A DNA stretch of 64,000 nt from Massilia brevitalea (GCF_030711405.1 NZ_JAULSI010000009.1:98065-162064), one strand, 5' to 3'; shown: positions 24,610-33,871, counted from the first letter of the stretch. Notes: a model not told the origin generated them from the letters alone. A program made the numbers and translations.

Positions 24610-27099
24610 TCAAGCGTAGGCGTTTGACCGCTCATCCAGCAGCGCCAGCAACTGCCCCGCATCCACCGGCTTCACCAGGTGATGATCGAACCCCGCCGCG
24701 CGCGAGCTGGCGCGGTCGCTGGCCTGGCCGTAGCCGGTCAGCGCCACATAGGCCGCTTCGCGCAATGCCGGCTGTTCGCGCAGCCGGCGCGCCAGCGCGT
24801 GGCCGTCGATGTCGGGCATGCCGATGTCGAGGATGAACACATCCGGCACCTCCTGCGCCGCGGCGGCCGGCACCTGGCGCGGATCGTGGATGGTGCGTAC
24901 AAAGTGGCCCACCCCCTCCAGCAGCGCCGCCAGGGTCTGGGCCGCATCCACGTTGTCGTCCACGAGCATGATGCGCAGGGGCTTGCGCGCCGCGGCGCCC
25001 GATACAGGAGACGCCGCCGGCATCGCCTGCGCCGCTGGCCCCGGACCCGGGCGATCTGCGCGCGCAACCAGCGGCAGCTCCACCGTGAACATGCTGCCCC
25101 GTCCCGGCCCCTTGCTGTGCGCCGCCACCTGCCCGTCGTGCATGCCGACGATGTTCTTCACCAGCGCCAGCCCGAGCCCGAGGCCGCCCTGGGCCCGGTC
25201 CGGCGTGCGCTTGCCCTGCACGAAGAGCTCGAACACCTGCGGCAGCAGCTGCGCCTCGATGCCGCTGCCGTTATCGCGCACCGCGATGCGCACCTTGCCG
25301 TCCGCCGGCTCGACCGACAGCACGATGCGCCCGCCGGCCGGCGTGTACTTGGCCGCATTCGCCAGCAAATTCGCCGTCACCTGGATCAGGCGTGCACGGT
25401 CGCCGCGCACCAGCACCGGCGCCGCGCCCAGCTGCACGGTCAGCGCATGGCCGCCGGCCTCGATCAGCGGATGCACCTGCTCGGCGGCCTGGGTGACTAC
25501 CGCCTTGATGTCGACCTCCGCCATCTCCAGCTGCACCATGCCGCGCGTGACGCGCGAGACGTCGAGCAGGTCGTTCACCAGCGTCGTCATGTGGTTCACC
25601 TGGCGCGTGATTACCTCGCTGTACTGGCGCACCTTGTCCGGCTGGCCGGGCGCGATGCGCAGCACCTGCGCCGCGGCGCTGATCGGCGCCAGCGGGTTGC
25701 GCAGCTCGTGGGCCAGCATCGCCAGGAACTCGTCCTTGCGGTGGTTGGCTTCCTGCAGCGCTTCCTCGGCCAGCTTTTTCTCGTGGATGTCGGTGTCGGT
25801 GCCGAGCCACTTGACGATCTCGCCGGCGTCGCTGCGCAGCGGCAGGCCGCGCGTCAGGATCCAGCGGTACTCGCCGGAGCGGTGGCGCAGGCGGAAGGTG
25901 CGCTCGTAGGGCACGCCGCTGGCGACGCAGTCCATCCAGGCCGCGTGTGCGCCGTCCTGGTCGTCGGGATGCAGCATGAGCTCGGCCCAGGTCGTGCCCT
26001 CGGCCTGGCCCGGCTGCAGGCCGACGAAATCGTAGAACTGCTCGTTGTGGTAGTCGATCGCCCCGTCCGGCAGCGCCGTCCACACCATCTGCGGCATGGC
26101 GTTGGTGATGGTGCGGAAGTGTTGCTCGCTGTCGCGCAGCTCTTCCTCGAAGCGCTTGCGGTCGGTGACGTCGCGCGTGGTGCCGGCCACCGCCTCGACC
26201 TCGCCGTCCGGGCCGAGGATGGGCACGAAGATGTATTCGTAGATGCGGCGCCCGAAGGCGCCGTTGAACGGCACCTCGCCCCGGATCGGCGCCTTGGTGG
26301 CGCGCACCTGCTCGATCTCGCGGCCGTGCATTTCCGCGTGCCAGTCCGGGTAGCCGAGTTCGAGGCAGTTCTTGCCCAGCGCCTGCTCGCGCGTCATGCC
26401 CCACATCTGCAGCAGCACCGCGTTGGCGTAGGTGAAGCGGTGATCGAGGTCGAACACGTAGGCCAGGTCGGGCGTGTTCGACAGCACCGCTTCGTAGAGC
26501 CGGCGTTCGCGTTCGGCGTCGGCCACCAACACCGCCAGCGCGCGCTGGGCATGCTCGTGGCGCGCCTCGTTTTCCTGCTCGCGCAGGTGGCGCTCGGTGA
26601 GCAGGGCGACCAGGTCGGCGAAATAGGCGATCTCGCCGCGCAGCGCCGCGCTTGGCGCGCTCGGGGCCGGGTGGTAGAAGGCAAGGGTGCCGAGCACGCG
26701 CCCGCCCGGCGAATGCAGCGGGAAGGACCAGCAGGCGCGCACGCCGTGGCTGGCCGCCAGCGGACGATAGGGTTCCAGCAGCGGCTCGGCCAGCACGTCG
26801 TCGACGATGATGATCTGGCCCGAATGCACGGCCCGTCCACAGGCGGCTTCGCGCGGGCCGACCGGCACCAGCGCCAGCGCAGCGGCAAAGTCCGGCGGCA
26901 GGCCGCTGGCCGCGGCCAGGCGCAGCTGGGCGCAGGCGTCATCGGCCAGGTAGATGGCGGCCCAGGCTTGCTCGCCGATCATGCGGCGCGCCTCGTCCAG
27001 CATGCTCTGCAGGGTAACGGCGTAGGGCGCGCCACGTACTGCGATGGCCAGGACATTCTTGAGTCCGTCGAAATCCAAGCCTTCTTGGTGTGGCTTCAT
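24610..27099 (-). CDS. Hybrid sensor histidine kinase (GAF-PAS-PAS-HisKA-HATPase-REC)
   Basis: This is a soluble protein of 829 residues with no membrane helices. A GAF domain lies at about 20-190. PAS domains lie at about 205-330 (SNTPDLAYVFDLDHRFTYAN) and 340-455 (MPQMVWTALPDGAIDYHNEQFY with a PAC segment). The phospho-acceptor His is at about 464 in FLAMLAHELRNPLAPIS. The ATPase boxes are NLLANAAKYTPAGG, DNGSGIEAQLL and GGLGLGLALVKNIV. The C-terminal receiver has its Asp at about 757 (VFILDIGMPDIDGHALA). The start at 27,099 is preferred over a farther upstream frame. No partner regulator is adjacent. The signal is unknown but sensed in the cytoplasm. Confidence 0.92.
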   Translation of the reverse strand: MKPHQEGLDFDGLKNVLAIAVRGAPYAVTLQSMLDEARRMIGEQAWAAIYLADDACAQLRLAAASGLPPDFAAALALVPVGPREAACGRAVHSGQIIIVDDVLAEPLLEPYRPLAASHGVRACWSFPLHSPGGRVLGTLAFYHPAPSAPSAALRGEIAYFADLVALLTERHLREQENEARHEHAQRALAVLVADAERERRLYEAVLSNTPDLAYVFDLDHRFTYANAVLLQMWGMTREQALGKNCLELGYPDWHAEMHGREIEQVRATKAPIRGEVPFNGAFGRRIYEYIFVPILGPDGEVEAVAGTTRDVTDRKRFEEELRDSEQHFRTITNAMPQMVWTALPDGAIDYHNEQFYDFVGLQPGQAEGTTWAELMLHPDDQDGAHAAWMDCVASGVPYERTFRLRHRSGEYRWILTRGLPLRSDAGEIVKWLGTDTDIHEKKLAEEALQEANHRKDEFLAMLAHELRNPLAPISAAAQVLRIAPGQPDKVRQYSEVITRQVNHMTTLVNDLLDVSRVTRGMVQLEMAEVDIKAVVTQAAEQVHPLIEAGGHALTVQLGAAPVLVRGDRARLIQVTANLLANAAKYTPAGGRIVLSVEPADGKVRIAVRDNGSGIEAQLLPQVFELFVQGKRTPDRAQGGLGLGLALVKNIVGMHDGQVAAHSKGPGRGSMFTVELPLVARADRPGPGPAAQAMPAASPVSGAAARKPLRIMLVDDNVDAAQTLAALLEGVGHFVRTIHDPRQVPAAAAQEVPDVFILDIGMPDIDGHALARRLREQPALREAAYVALTGYGQASDRASSRAAGFDHHLVKPVDAGQLLALLDERSNAYA

Positions 27100-27275
27100 G
27101 CATCTGTCCTGTCGGTGGCCTAATTGCATTGGCGATTGTAGCTTATGGCAATTGCATAGCGCTTCCATACGTCATGCGTGCGTCTCCTGGCAAATGCCTG
27201 CCAACAGTGTGTTTGCTTCACGCGAACACCGTTACAATCTTGTCATCATCGTCTCGGCAGATGCTGGAAACCACC

Positions 27276-28916
27276 ATGGCCCAAATCCACCCTACTGGCT
27301 GGCGCGAAATGTCGGTCACCGGCGCCGCCGCGCGCGAGATCGAAACCCTCGCCCTGCTCGACAAGCGCTTCGTCAACGATCCCTACGTCATCTACCACGG
27401 CGTGCACTGGACCAACGTGGAGCAGGGCTACTCGGTGTACGGCGACGTCGACTTCATCGTGGTGGCGCCGAACGGGCGCATGCTGCTGATCGAACAGGTC
27501 GCCGGCTTCCTGAACGAAACGCGCGACGGCCTGGTGAAGAACTACCAGGGCAAGCCGCGCAAGATCCGCACCCAGATCCTGCACACCATCGAAGGATTCA
27601 GCCGGCGCTACCAGGGCGAGCTGTCGATCGACTACCTGCTGTACTGTCCCGACTACATCGTGCGCGACCCGCACCTGGCCGGCATCGACCCCGCCCACAT
27701 CATCGATTCCACGCGCAAGGGCCGCCTGGCGCAAGTGATCCGCGAGGCGCTGCCGCTGACCGAGAAGACCGAGGACTTCGACAGGGTGACGCGCTTCCTC
27801 GGCGACACCCTGAGCCTGCGCCCCGACCCGAGCGCCATGATCGGCTCGGCCGTGAAGATGGTGACGCGCCTGTCCGGCGGTCTCGCCACCTGGGCGCGGC
27901 GGCTGGAATTCTCGCCCTTCCGCCTGCGCGTGGTGGGCACGGCCGGCAGCGGCAAGACCCAGCTGGCGCTGGCCGAATACACCGCCGCCATCGACGCCGG
28001 GCTGCGCCCGCTATACGTGTGCTTCAACCGGCCGCTGGCCGACCACATCGAGCGCCTGGTGCCGGCCGGCGGACGCGTCGCCACCTTCCACATGCTGAGC
28101 GACGCCTGGATGCGCGCCCAGGACGTGACGCCCGACTACGGCGCGCCGGAAGTCTGGGAGAAGATCGAAGGCGCGCTGTCCGCCGCCACCCTGCCGGAAA
28201 CCTGGCAGTTCGACGTGCTGATCGTCGACGAGGGCCAGGATTTTTCACTAGCCTGGCGCGACATCGTGCTGGGCATGCTAAAAGAGAATGGCCGCGCGAT
28301 CTGGCTCGAGGACCCGGACCAGAACCTGTACGGCCGCGCCATGGTGCCGCTGCCGGGCTGGGTGGTGCTGCACTCGAACACCAACTACCGCAGCCCACGC
28401 CAGATCGTCAGCATGCTGCAGTCGCTTGGCGCGGCGCGCCAGCCGGTGGAGGCGGGCAGCCCGTTCAAGGGCGCCGACATCGAGGAGCTGACCTATCCCG
28501 AGGGCGACGTGGAGGCCATGCTGGAAAAGACCCGGCGCGCGGTGACCCTGTGCCTGCAGGCCGGCTTCCAGCGCCAGGACATTGCCATCTGTTCGTTCCG
28601 CGGGCGCGAAAAGTCGACCATCCTGAACATGGACAGGCTGAGCGACTCGCATACGCTGCGTTCGTTTACCGGCGCCTACGACTTGTTCGGCAATCCGGTG
28701 TTCCGCGAAGGTGGCTTGCTGGCCGAGTCGGTGTACCGCTTCAAGGGACAGAGCGCGCCTTGCCTGATCTTTACCGAGATCGACTTCGAACAGATGGACG
28801 AGCTGGTGCTGCGTAAGCTGTTCGTCGGCATGACGCGGGCGCGATTGAAACTGGTGATGGTGATGAGCGACCGGGCGTCGTTGCAGATGCTGGACCGCAG
28901 CGAGGCGTCGACATGA
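27276..28916 (+). CDS. NERD-like domain/UvrD-like helicase
   Basis: The 546-residue protein has an N-terminal NERD-like nuclease-related domain at about 15-130 (VYGDVDFIVVAPNGRMLLIEQVAG), then a UvrD-like helicase. Walker A is GTAGSGKT at about 221-228, Walker B is VLIVDEGQDF, and motif VI is KLFVGMTRARLKLVMV. The NERD catalytic E-x-K pair reads E-Q-V, so the nuclease is probably inactive. ATG at 27,276 is used; 27,261 is an alternative. The stop overlaps the start of the flavin reductase gene by four bases. It likely acts on DNA or RNA, with an unknown role. Confidence 0.82.
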   Translation: MAQIHPTGWREMSVTGAAAREIETLALLDKRFVNDPYVIYHGVHWTNVEQGYSVYGDVDFIVVAPNGRMLLIEQVAGFLNETRDGLVKNYQGKPRKIRTQILHTIEGFSRRYQGELSIDYLLYCPDYIVRDPHLAGIDPAHIIDSTRKGRLAQVIREALPLTEKTEDFDRVTRFLGDTLSLRPDPSAMIGSAVKMVTRLSGGLATWARRLEFSPFRLRVVGTAGSGKTQLALAEYTAAIDAGLRPLYVCFNRPLADHIERLVPAGGRVATFHMLSDAWMRAQDVTPDYGAPEVWEKIEGALSAATLPETWQFDVLIVDEGQDFSLAWRDIVLGMLKENGRAIWLEDPDQNLYGRAMVPLPGWVVLHSNTNYRSPRQIVSMLQSLGAARQPVEAGSPFKGADIEELTYPEGDVEAMLEKTRRAVTLCLQAGFQRQDIAICSFRGREKSTILNMDRLSDSHTLRSFTGAYDLFGNPVFREGGLLAESVYRFKGQSAPCLIFTEIDFEQMDELVLRKLFVGMTRARLKLVMVMSDRASLQMLDRSEAST

Positions 28917-29476
28917 CACGCCGTTTCGACAAGGTGGACTTGCCGCTGGAGCAGGTGCGGCGCTACCTGGAGCCGGGGCCGGTGGTGCTGCTCAGTTCAG
29001 CGTTTGAAGGCGAACGCGATGTGATGACCATGGGGTGGCATACGGTGATGGAGTTTTCGCCTTCTCTCGTTGGCTGCGTGATTGCGTCGTCGAACCACAG
29101 TTTCGAGCTCGTGCGGCGGAGCAAGGCGTGCGTGATCAATGTGCCGACTGCGGCGCTGGTGGATGCGGTGGTGGGGATCGGTACCTGTTCGGGGAGCGAG
29201 GTGGACAAGTTCGAGCGCTTCGGGCTGACGGTCGAAGATGGGTTCGATGCGCAGGCGCCGGTGATTCGCGAGTGCCATGCGAATTTTGTCTGCCGCTTGC
29301 ATGACGATTGCCTGGTGGAGAAGTACAACTTCTTTATCTGGGAAGTGGTGGCGGCCAGGGTGGCGCGCTCGCCGAAGCATCCGGAGACCTTGCATTACAC
29401 GGGGGCCGGGGAGTTCATGGTGGCGGGGAAGGTGATCAGCCGGAAGACGAAGGGGATGCTGGCGAAGGAGCCGTAA
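28913..29476 (+). CDS. Flavin reductase-like (FMN-binding split barrel) protein
   Basis: The 187-residue protein has the flavin reductase-like fold pattern: PGPVVLLSSAFEGERDVMTMGWHTVMEFSPSLVGCVI, SNHSFELVRRSKACVINVP and a late CHANFVCRL strand. Relatives bind FMN and reduce it with NAD(P)H, or act as flavoredoxin-like proteins. The ATG overlaps the helicase stop codon, so it is translationally coupled, although the functional link is not obvious. Its codon use is like the helicase gene. Confidence 0.85.
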   Translation: MTRRFDKVDLPLEQVRRYLEPGPVVLLSSAFEGERDVMTMGWHTVMEFSPSLVGCVIASSNHSFELVRRSKACVINVPTAALVDAVVGIGTCSGSEVDKFERFGLTVEDGFDAQAPVIRECHANFVCRLHDDCLVEKYNFFIWEVVAARVARSPKHPETLHYTGAGEFMVAGKVISRKTKGMLAKEP

Positions 29477-29499
29477 TGGTCTAGCCAGCATCCGGTCCG

Positions 29500-30081
29500 C
29501 TATCTGGGCAAGTAGGCTTTGAGCGCTCGTTGCATGTCGAGCGAAAGCGTGTCCTTGTCCACGTACTGATTGCGCATCTCGGTCCTCAACTGTTCAGCGC
29601 CGCCAAATGCGCGCTCCAGTCTTCTTGCGTAGTCTGTCGCGAGCAGCTTGCGAACAGGCCTTTTAATTTCTCCATTGAACGGCTTAGCCTCGAACGTTTC
29701 TCTTGTTTCATCGAGGGTGATGCACGTTCCCCGGTCGGTAACAACGATGAGGCCGTAGACATTGGTAAAGAACTTCTGAGCGCCGACCGCGTTGCTGCCA
29801 ATGTCGTAGCCGCCGATGACAAAATAAATCTTGCCCGAAGAGTCTTGCGCCTGTGCATGGATGAACCATACACTTTTCCAGCCTGGTTCGTCATTCATGT
29901 ATTCGCAGTTTGCGATTGCGTGCTTCGGCAAAGGATCGAACCTGACGCGGGCCGTTTCATAACGTAAGCCAAGTACGGGATCGGTAGCGATATCAGGAGC
30001 AGGCAACGCTGCAAATGCGCTGTAGTTGATGAAAGTAAGAAAGGCTGTGACGAGGAAACGGCTGAAGTCAACAGATTGCAT
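29500..30081 (-). CDS. Candidate type VI immunity protein, periplasmic (second paralog)
   Basis: The 193-residue protein has a signal peptide (LVTAFLTFINYSAFA, cleaved before LPAPD). It shares a framework with the 193-residue protein at 30,169: DPVLGLRYE-x-ARV-x-FD-x-LP near the N-terminus, an exported middle domain with IGGYDIG, and ERAFGGAEQLRTEMRNQYVDK near the C-terminus. I do not recognise a named family. It lies in a cassette downstream of hcp and a predicted amidase, where periplasmic immunity proteins are expected. GGAG lies ten bases before the start. The region is AT-richer than the flanks. The immunity role is inferred from position and export. Confidence 0.6.
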   Translation of the reverse strand: MQSVDFSRFLVTAFLTFINYSAFAALPAPDIATDPVLGLRYETARVRFDPLPKHAIANCEYMNDEPGWKSVWFIHAQAQDSSGKIYFVIGGYDIGSNAVGAQKFFTNVYGLIVVTDRGTCITLDETRETFEAKPFNGEIKRPVRKLLATDYARRLERAFGGAEQLRTEMRNQYVDKDTLSLDMQRALKAYLPR

Positions 30082-30168
30082 CGTGCTCGGCTCCGAAAAA
30101 ACTACTGGTTGCAGTGTCGAAGGGCAGTGGTTTCCCAGGCCGATGCATCTCGGCCTGAAAATGCCGCG

Positions 30169-30750
30169 CTATTGATCGGTGAAGTAAGGCTTCAACGTAG
30201 CCAATAGCTCGGGTGGGAGAGCGCTCTTGTCCACGTGTTGTTTGCGGAGTTCTGTGCGCAGCCTGTCCGCGCCACCGAACGCTTTTTCAAAGCGTTTGGG
30301 GATATCCGCAGCCAACAGCTTGAGTACGGATTCCGGCAATTCTTCGTCGAATAGACGGTCCTCGAATACCTGACGGGCTGTGTCGATATAGGTGCACGAC
30401 TTTCCTTCTGTAAAAAATACAGCGCCTAGGTTACCGGTTTGGAAACGTGCATACCCCCGCTCGTCGTTCCTGATTTCATATCCTCCACTGATGTAGTAGG
30501 TTCTGCCCGATGGAGCCTCGGCTTGCGCAAAAATGAACGAGATGCTGCGCCTGTACTTCGTGTCCTGCATTGTTTCGCAATGGCTTAGCGCTTGTGCAGG
30601 CAGGAGGTCGAATTTGACGCGCGCGGCTTCATAACGCAGTCCCAGCACCGGCTCGCTCAGGACACGTGGTCCCGGTTCAGCAGCGAGGAGGCTGCCGCTG
30701 AAGATGATCAACACGGCAGAAGTGATATGTCTAAGGACGATAGAATGCAT
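30169..30750 (-). CDS. Candidate type VI immunity protein, periplasmic (first paralog)
   Basis: The 193-residue protein starts at 30,750 with a signal peptide (MHSIVLRHITSAVLIIFSGSLLAAE). Its ATG lies 20 bases inside the 3' end of the amidase gene, the tight coupling typical of effector-immunity pairs. Conserved positions with the next gene include EPVLGLRYEAARVKFD, ISGGYEI, FEKAFGGADRLRTELRKQHVDKS. Two cysteines (HCET, SCTY) could form a disulfide in the periplasm. It probably blocks the amidase after export. No named family is recognised. Confidence 0.65.
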   Translation of the reverse strand: MHSIVLRHITSAVLIIFSGSLLAAEPGPRVLSEPVLGLRYEAARVKFDLLPAQALSHCETMQDTKYRRSISFIFAQAEAPSGRTYYISGGYEIRNDERGYARFQTGNLGAVFFTEGKSCTYIDTARQVFEDRLFDEELPESVLKLLAADIPKRFEKAFGGADRLRTELRKQHVDKSALPPELLATLKPYFTDQ

Positions 30751-31111
30751 GACTTGGCCTATGAGTGCGATAACCGGAACCGGACCAGAAGTCTTTTTGA
30801 ATAAAATCTGAAATCCAGATCCGGCCATCAAAAGCTGCAATGTGTCCTGACTTGCGTTGATCGAGATAGGGTTGGATCACGACGATGTCGCCTTTGATGA
30901 ACCGGTAAGTGGCCGAGTTTTCCACTGCAAGTTCGCTGAAACCCATTCTTCGCAGAACAGGCCCGTACTCCTTCGCATGCCCTGGTTGTTCTGGAACGAT
31001 GCTGCCTCCAGCCCGCAAGGCCAGGCGAACGTATTTCGCACATTGGCCTTTACTGTACTTCCCGGCGTTTGTGCGCAAATGCTTGACGAATTTTTCGATA
31101 TCGAGCGGCAT
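30731..31111 (-). CDS. Predicted type VI peptidoglycan amidase effector (NlpC/P60-CHAP-like)
   Basis: The small 126-residue protein has the Cys-His catalytic layout of NlpC/P60-CHAP amidases: Cys24 in YSKGQCAKYVRLAL, His90 in KSGHIAAFDG, and Asp102 in WISDFIQ. There is no signal peptide, as expected for an effector loaded into the Hcp tube. It starts 8 bases after the hcp stop codon and its end overlaps the first immunity candidate. This matches Tae-type effectors, which cut peptide cross-links in the periplasm of rival cells. Which bond it cuts is not predictable here. Confidence 0.72.
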   Translation of the reverse strand: MPLDIEKFVKHLRTNAGKYSKGQCAKYVRLALRAGGSIVPEQPGHAKEYGPVLRRMGFSELAVENSATYRFIKGDIVVIQPYLDQRKSGHIAAFDGRIWISDFIQKDFWSGSGYRTHRPSHAFYRP

Positions 31112-31119
31112 GCCGTGAC

Positions 31120-31614
31120 CTATGCAGCGACTCGGTTAATGGCCAAATCCCAGCCACCCAGGGTGCTGCCGCCCGTACCGCCTGCGATCTTTTGCTGCGT
31201 ATACTTCCATTTGACCTTCGAGAATTTCAGACAGATGTTTTCGGTCATCCCGGTACCCGGCTGGAGACCTGGCTTGCACATACCGATCAGCACATTCTCA
31301 AGCTCGATCTCGAAATACTTGATCGGCTTGCCATCGCCATCCGCACGCATGAATTCGAATTTCGCCTTCGGGATGGTCTTGCCCATCGCGCAGTGCTGAA
31401 GCAGGATGGGTGTCGACAGGTCCGTCATCTTCGACAGCAGGATGTCGTCGAACTCGGCACGCTCCGCAGTGTGGCCGCCACCCGTGGATGCCGTTGCACT
31501 GCGCGGCTGTGTCACGCCAAAGTCCACATCGAGGCATTCGATCCATCCCTTGTGCCCGTCGTCCTGGGACTCACCTTTGATTCCGTCTATTTGCAGATAT
31601 GCGTCGATAGCCAT
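31120..31614 (-). CDS. hcp: Type VI secretion tube protein Hcp
   Basis: The 164-residue protein has the Hcp pattern: MAIDAYLQIDGIKGESQDDGHKGWIEC at the start, EFDDILLSKMTDLSTPILLQHCAMGK, and VKWKYTQQ near the end. Hcp hexamers stack into the tube and carry small effectors in their lumen. The start at 31,614 is preceded by GGAGCG; an upstream in-frame start is rejected. No other type VI structural gene is present in the window, so this is an orphan hcp heading an effector cassette that must rely on a system elsewhere. Confidence 0.95.
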   Translation of the reverse strand: MAIDAYLQIDGIKGESQDDGHKGWIECLDVDFGVTQPRSATASTGGGHTAERAEFDDILLSKMTDLSTPILLQHCAMGKTIPKAKFEFMRADGDGKPIKYFEIELENVLIGMCKPGLQPGTGMTENICLKFSKVKWKYTQQKIAGGTGGSTLGGWDLAINRVAA

Positions 31615-31865
31615 GTTCGCTCCAATCCTGATCGTCAAATGGGTGTGTTCGTGAGCGCAAGCAGGTCGCTGCACGCGATTCGAACAGCCGAGATTGTGGA
31701 GCGAGGATTACTGGCCGACGTTAAGGAACGTCAATGCCTAGAGCGCATGGCAATTGCCGGAGATGTTGATGAGCGGAGAAAAAAACGGACGACGAGTTCG
31801 ATCGAGAAACTCGCCGGTTTGACGCCGGGATCTGCTGTTAAATTCCTGTCGAGATAAGAAAATTC
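31615..31865. other. AT-rich gap upstream of hcp
   Basis: About 250 bases lie between hcp and the 3' end of the broken GGDEF gene. It must hold the promoter of the hcp cassette. No clear promoter or gene is identified. Confidence 0.4.
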
Positions 31866-33594
31866 TTAGCTGGATCCGCGCTCTTCTTGATTGTCCGCGA
31901 CAGACTCCTGCCTGCCCAGTTCAAGCAATGCACTGGCTTGCGCCACACGCACGCAATTACGCCCCTCATGCTTGGCCTCGTACAGCGCCAGGTCGGCCGC
32001 ATGCACCAGCGTCTGCGTGTTGTGCCCATGTGCCGGATACGAGGCGACCCCGATCGACGCGGTCGCACCGATGCGCTGGCCATTGTGCAGCACGTCGCCC
32101 GCCGCAATCACCAGGCGCAGCGCGTCGGCGCGCTTGACGGCATTCTCGGCGTCGCACTCGGGCAGCAGCACGATCATCTCCTCGCCGCCCATGCGGCAGG
32201 CGACGTCGCCCGAACGGATGTTCTCGCGCAGCGCCTGCGCCACCTTGCGCAGGATGGCGTCGCCGCCCTCGTGGCCATAGGTGTCGTTGATGCGCTTGAA
32301 GTGATCGAGGTCGAGCACCAGCACGCTCAGCGGCACGCCGCTGCGGCTGGAGCGGGCCAGCTCGCGCTTCAGCACTTCGTCCAGGTAACGGCGGTTGTAG
32401 AGCTGGGTGAGCGGGTCGATGATCGACTGCTGGCGCAGCGACACGCGTAACTTGACGTTGCTGAGCGCCAGCCCGAGTTGCTCGGCCACCTGGCCGATCC
32501 AGGCGCGCTGGTTTTCCCCGGCCTTGGCCAGCTCGTCGCCGGTAACGGTGATGCAGCCGATGACGTCGCCTTGCGTGACGAGCGGCAGGCACAGGCGGTC
32601 TACGCCCGTATCGGATGCATGCCGGCAGGCCAGCCCGTCGCCGCCGACGTAGAGGTGCGGGCTGCCGCGCCGCAGCGCCAGCAGTCGAGCGCTTCGATGG
32701 TCTCCGGTTCGCCATCGAACACGCCCCAGCCGGCCTTGCGTTCCAGAAGGTCGCGCGAGTTGTTGTACAGGTAGAGGCTGCCCGACAGTTGCGGCAGCAG
32801 GCGCGGCAAATAGCTGGCGATGATGCCGGCCGATTCGTCGACCGACTCCGCCAGCTCCAGCGAATGCATCAGCTCGGCACTGCGGAAGAGCAGTCGTTCT
32901 GTGACGAGATGCGCTCGGCCGTCACCTCGGCCTGTTCGGCGGCGGCCTGGGCCTTGAGCTCGGCCGCATTCCGCTGGCGCAGCACGCGCTGGCCGGCGAG
33001 CAGCATGCCGCCGAGGAAGAGGATGTTGGTCAGCGTGGCGACCAGGCTGGCCGTGGCCGCCGAGTTAGAAGTGGCGCGCAATTGATCGCTGAGCTGGCTG
33101 CGGCGCTGCGCAAACACGGCCAGTTCGTTACCGATGAGCTGGCGCAGCACGTCCATCTGCTGCTTGCCGAGGCCGGACGCAATCAGGGCGGCGGCCGCAT
33201 CGAAACCCCGTTCACGGCGCAGGTTGATCGTTTCCGTCACGGTGCGCAACTTGGCCGCCGTGGCTTGTTCGATTTTCTCGGCGCGCGCGATCTCGGCGTC
33301 GCTCGTCATTTCCTTACGCAGCGCGGCCTGGGTGGCGGGAATGCCGTTAACGGCGGAATAGTAGGGTTCGAGGAAGCGCTCGTTACCGGTGACCACGAAG
33401 CCGCGCTGGGCAGTCTCGGCGTTCAGCAGGCTTTCCAGCAAGGTCAGCTGCAAGCGCTCGACGTTCGCCGCGCTGTCGAGCTCGTCCATGACGACCGTGA
33501 CCTGGCGGTTCACGATCATCGGCAGGACAGCAACCGTGGACATGACCAGGATGATGGCGGCTGCCGCGGCTTTGATCTTGGTTTCAAATTTCAT
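31866..33594 (-). pseudogene. Frameshifted CHASE3-GAF-GGDEF diguanylate cyclase
   Basis: Three overlapping pieces in three frames make one gene of about 576 codons. Piece one (from 33,594) has a membrane helix, a CHASE3 sensor domain and a second helix (SLVATLTNILFLGGMLLAG). Near 32,895 one base is missing (reads GACTGCTC where GAGCTGCTC would keep the frame). A GAF-like domain follows. Near 32,680 another base is missing (TGGCGCTG for TGGGCGCTG). The GGDEF domain then has DLDHFKRINDTYGHEGGD and a signature GGEEM (within RMGGEEMIV), compatible with activity. The gene is either recently broken or carries two sequencing errors; the rest of the frame is intact. Confidence 0.8.
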
Positions 33595-33738
33595 CAGGTG
33601 AGGCCACGCCTTGGATAACGAAAACGTTGCGCGGGAGTGCTGCATGAACGGTGCATGCACTGCTTCCGTTCACGCTTGCGCATTCGGGGAGGGTAACACA
33701 TTGAATAGAAGTGCAACTCCTCCACGAGGGCAACAGTA

Positions 33739-33785
33739 TTGCAAGCTCAGCTATAAGGACGACACAAAGTTGCAAGCTCGGCTAT
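33739..33785. repeat. Tandem 16-base direct repeat upstream of acyltransferase
   Basis: TTGCAAGCTCAGCTAT (33,739-33,754) and TTGCAAGCTCGGCTAT (33,770-33,785) differ at one base and are spaced 31 bases apart, about three helical turns. They lie 87-133 bases before the acyltransferase start and could be a regulator site overlapping its promoter (TATGAT at 33,783). Confidence 0.5.
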
Positions 33786-33871
33786 GATGCGGCCAGCCGG
33801 CAGTATCGACAGCATTGTTTGCTTGGGTTACGTCGAGCGGACATGTTGGAGGTAAAGCAGGTGAGGTCGGA

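Noticed and set aside
29500..31614. A complete type VI secretion locus
   Set aside because: Only hcp and effector/immunity-like genes are present; no sheath, baseplate, VgrG or ClpV gene is in the window.
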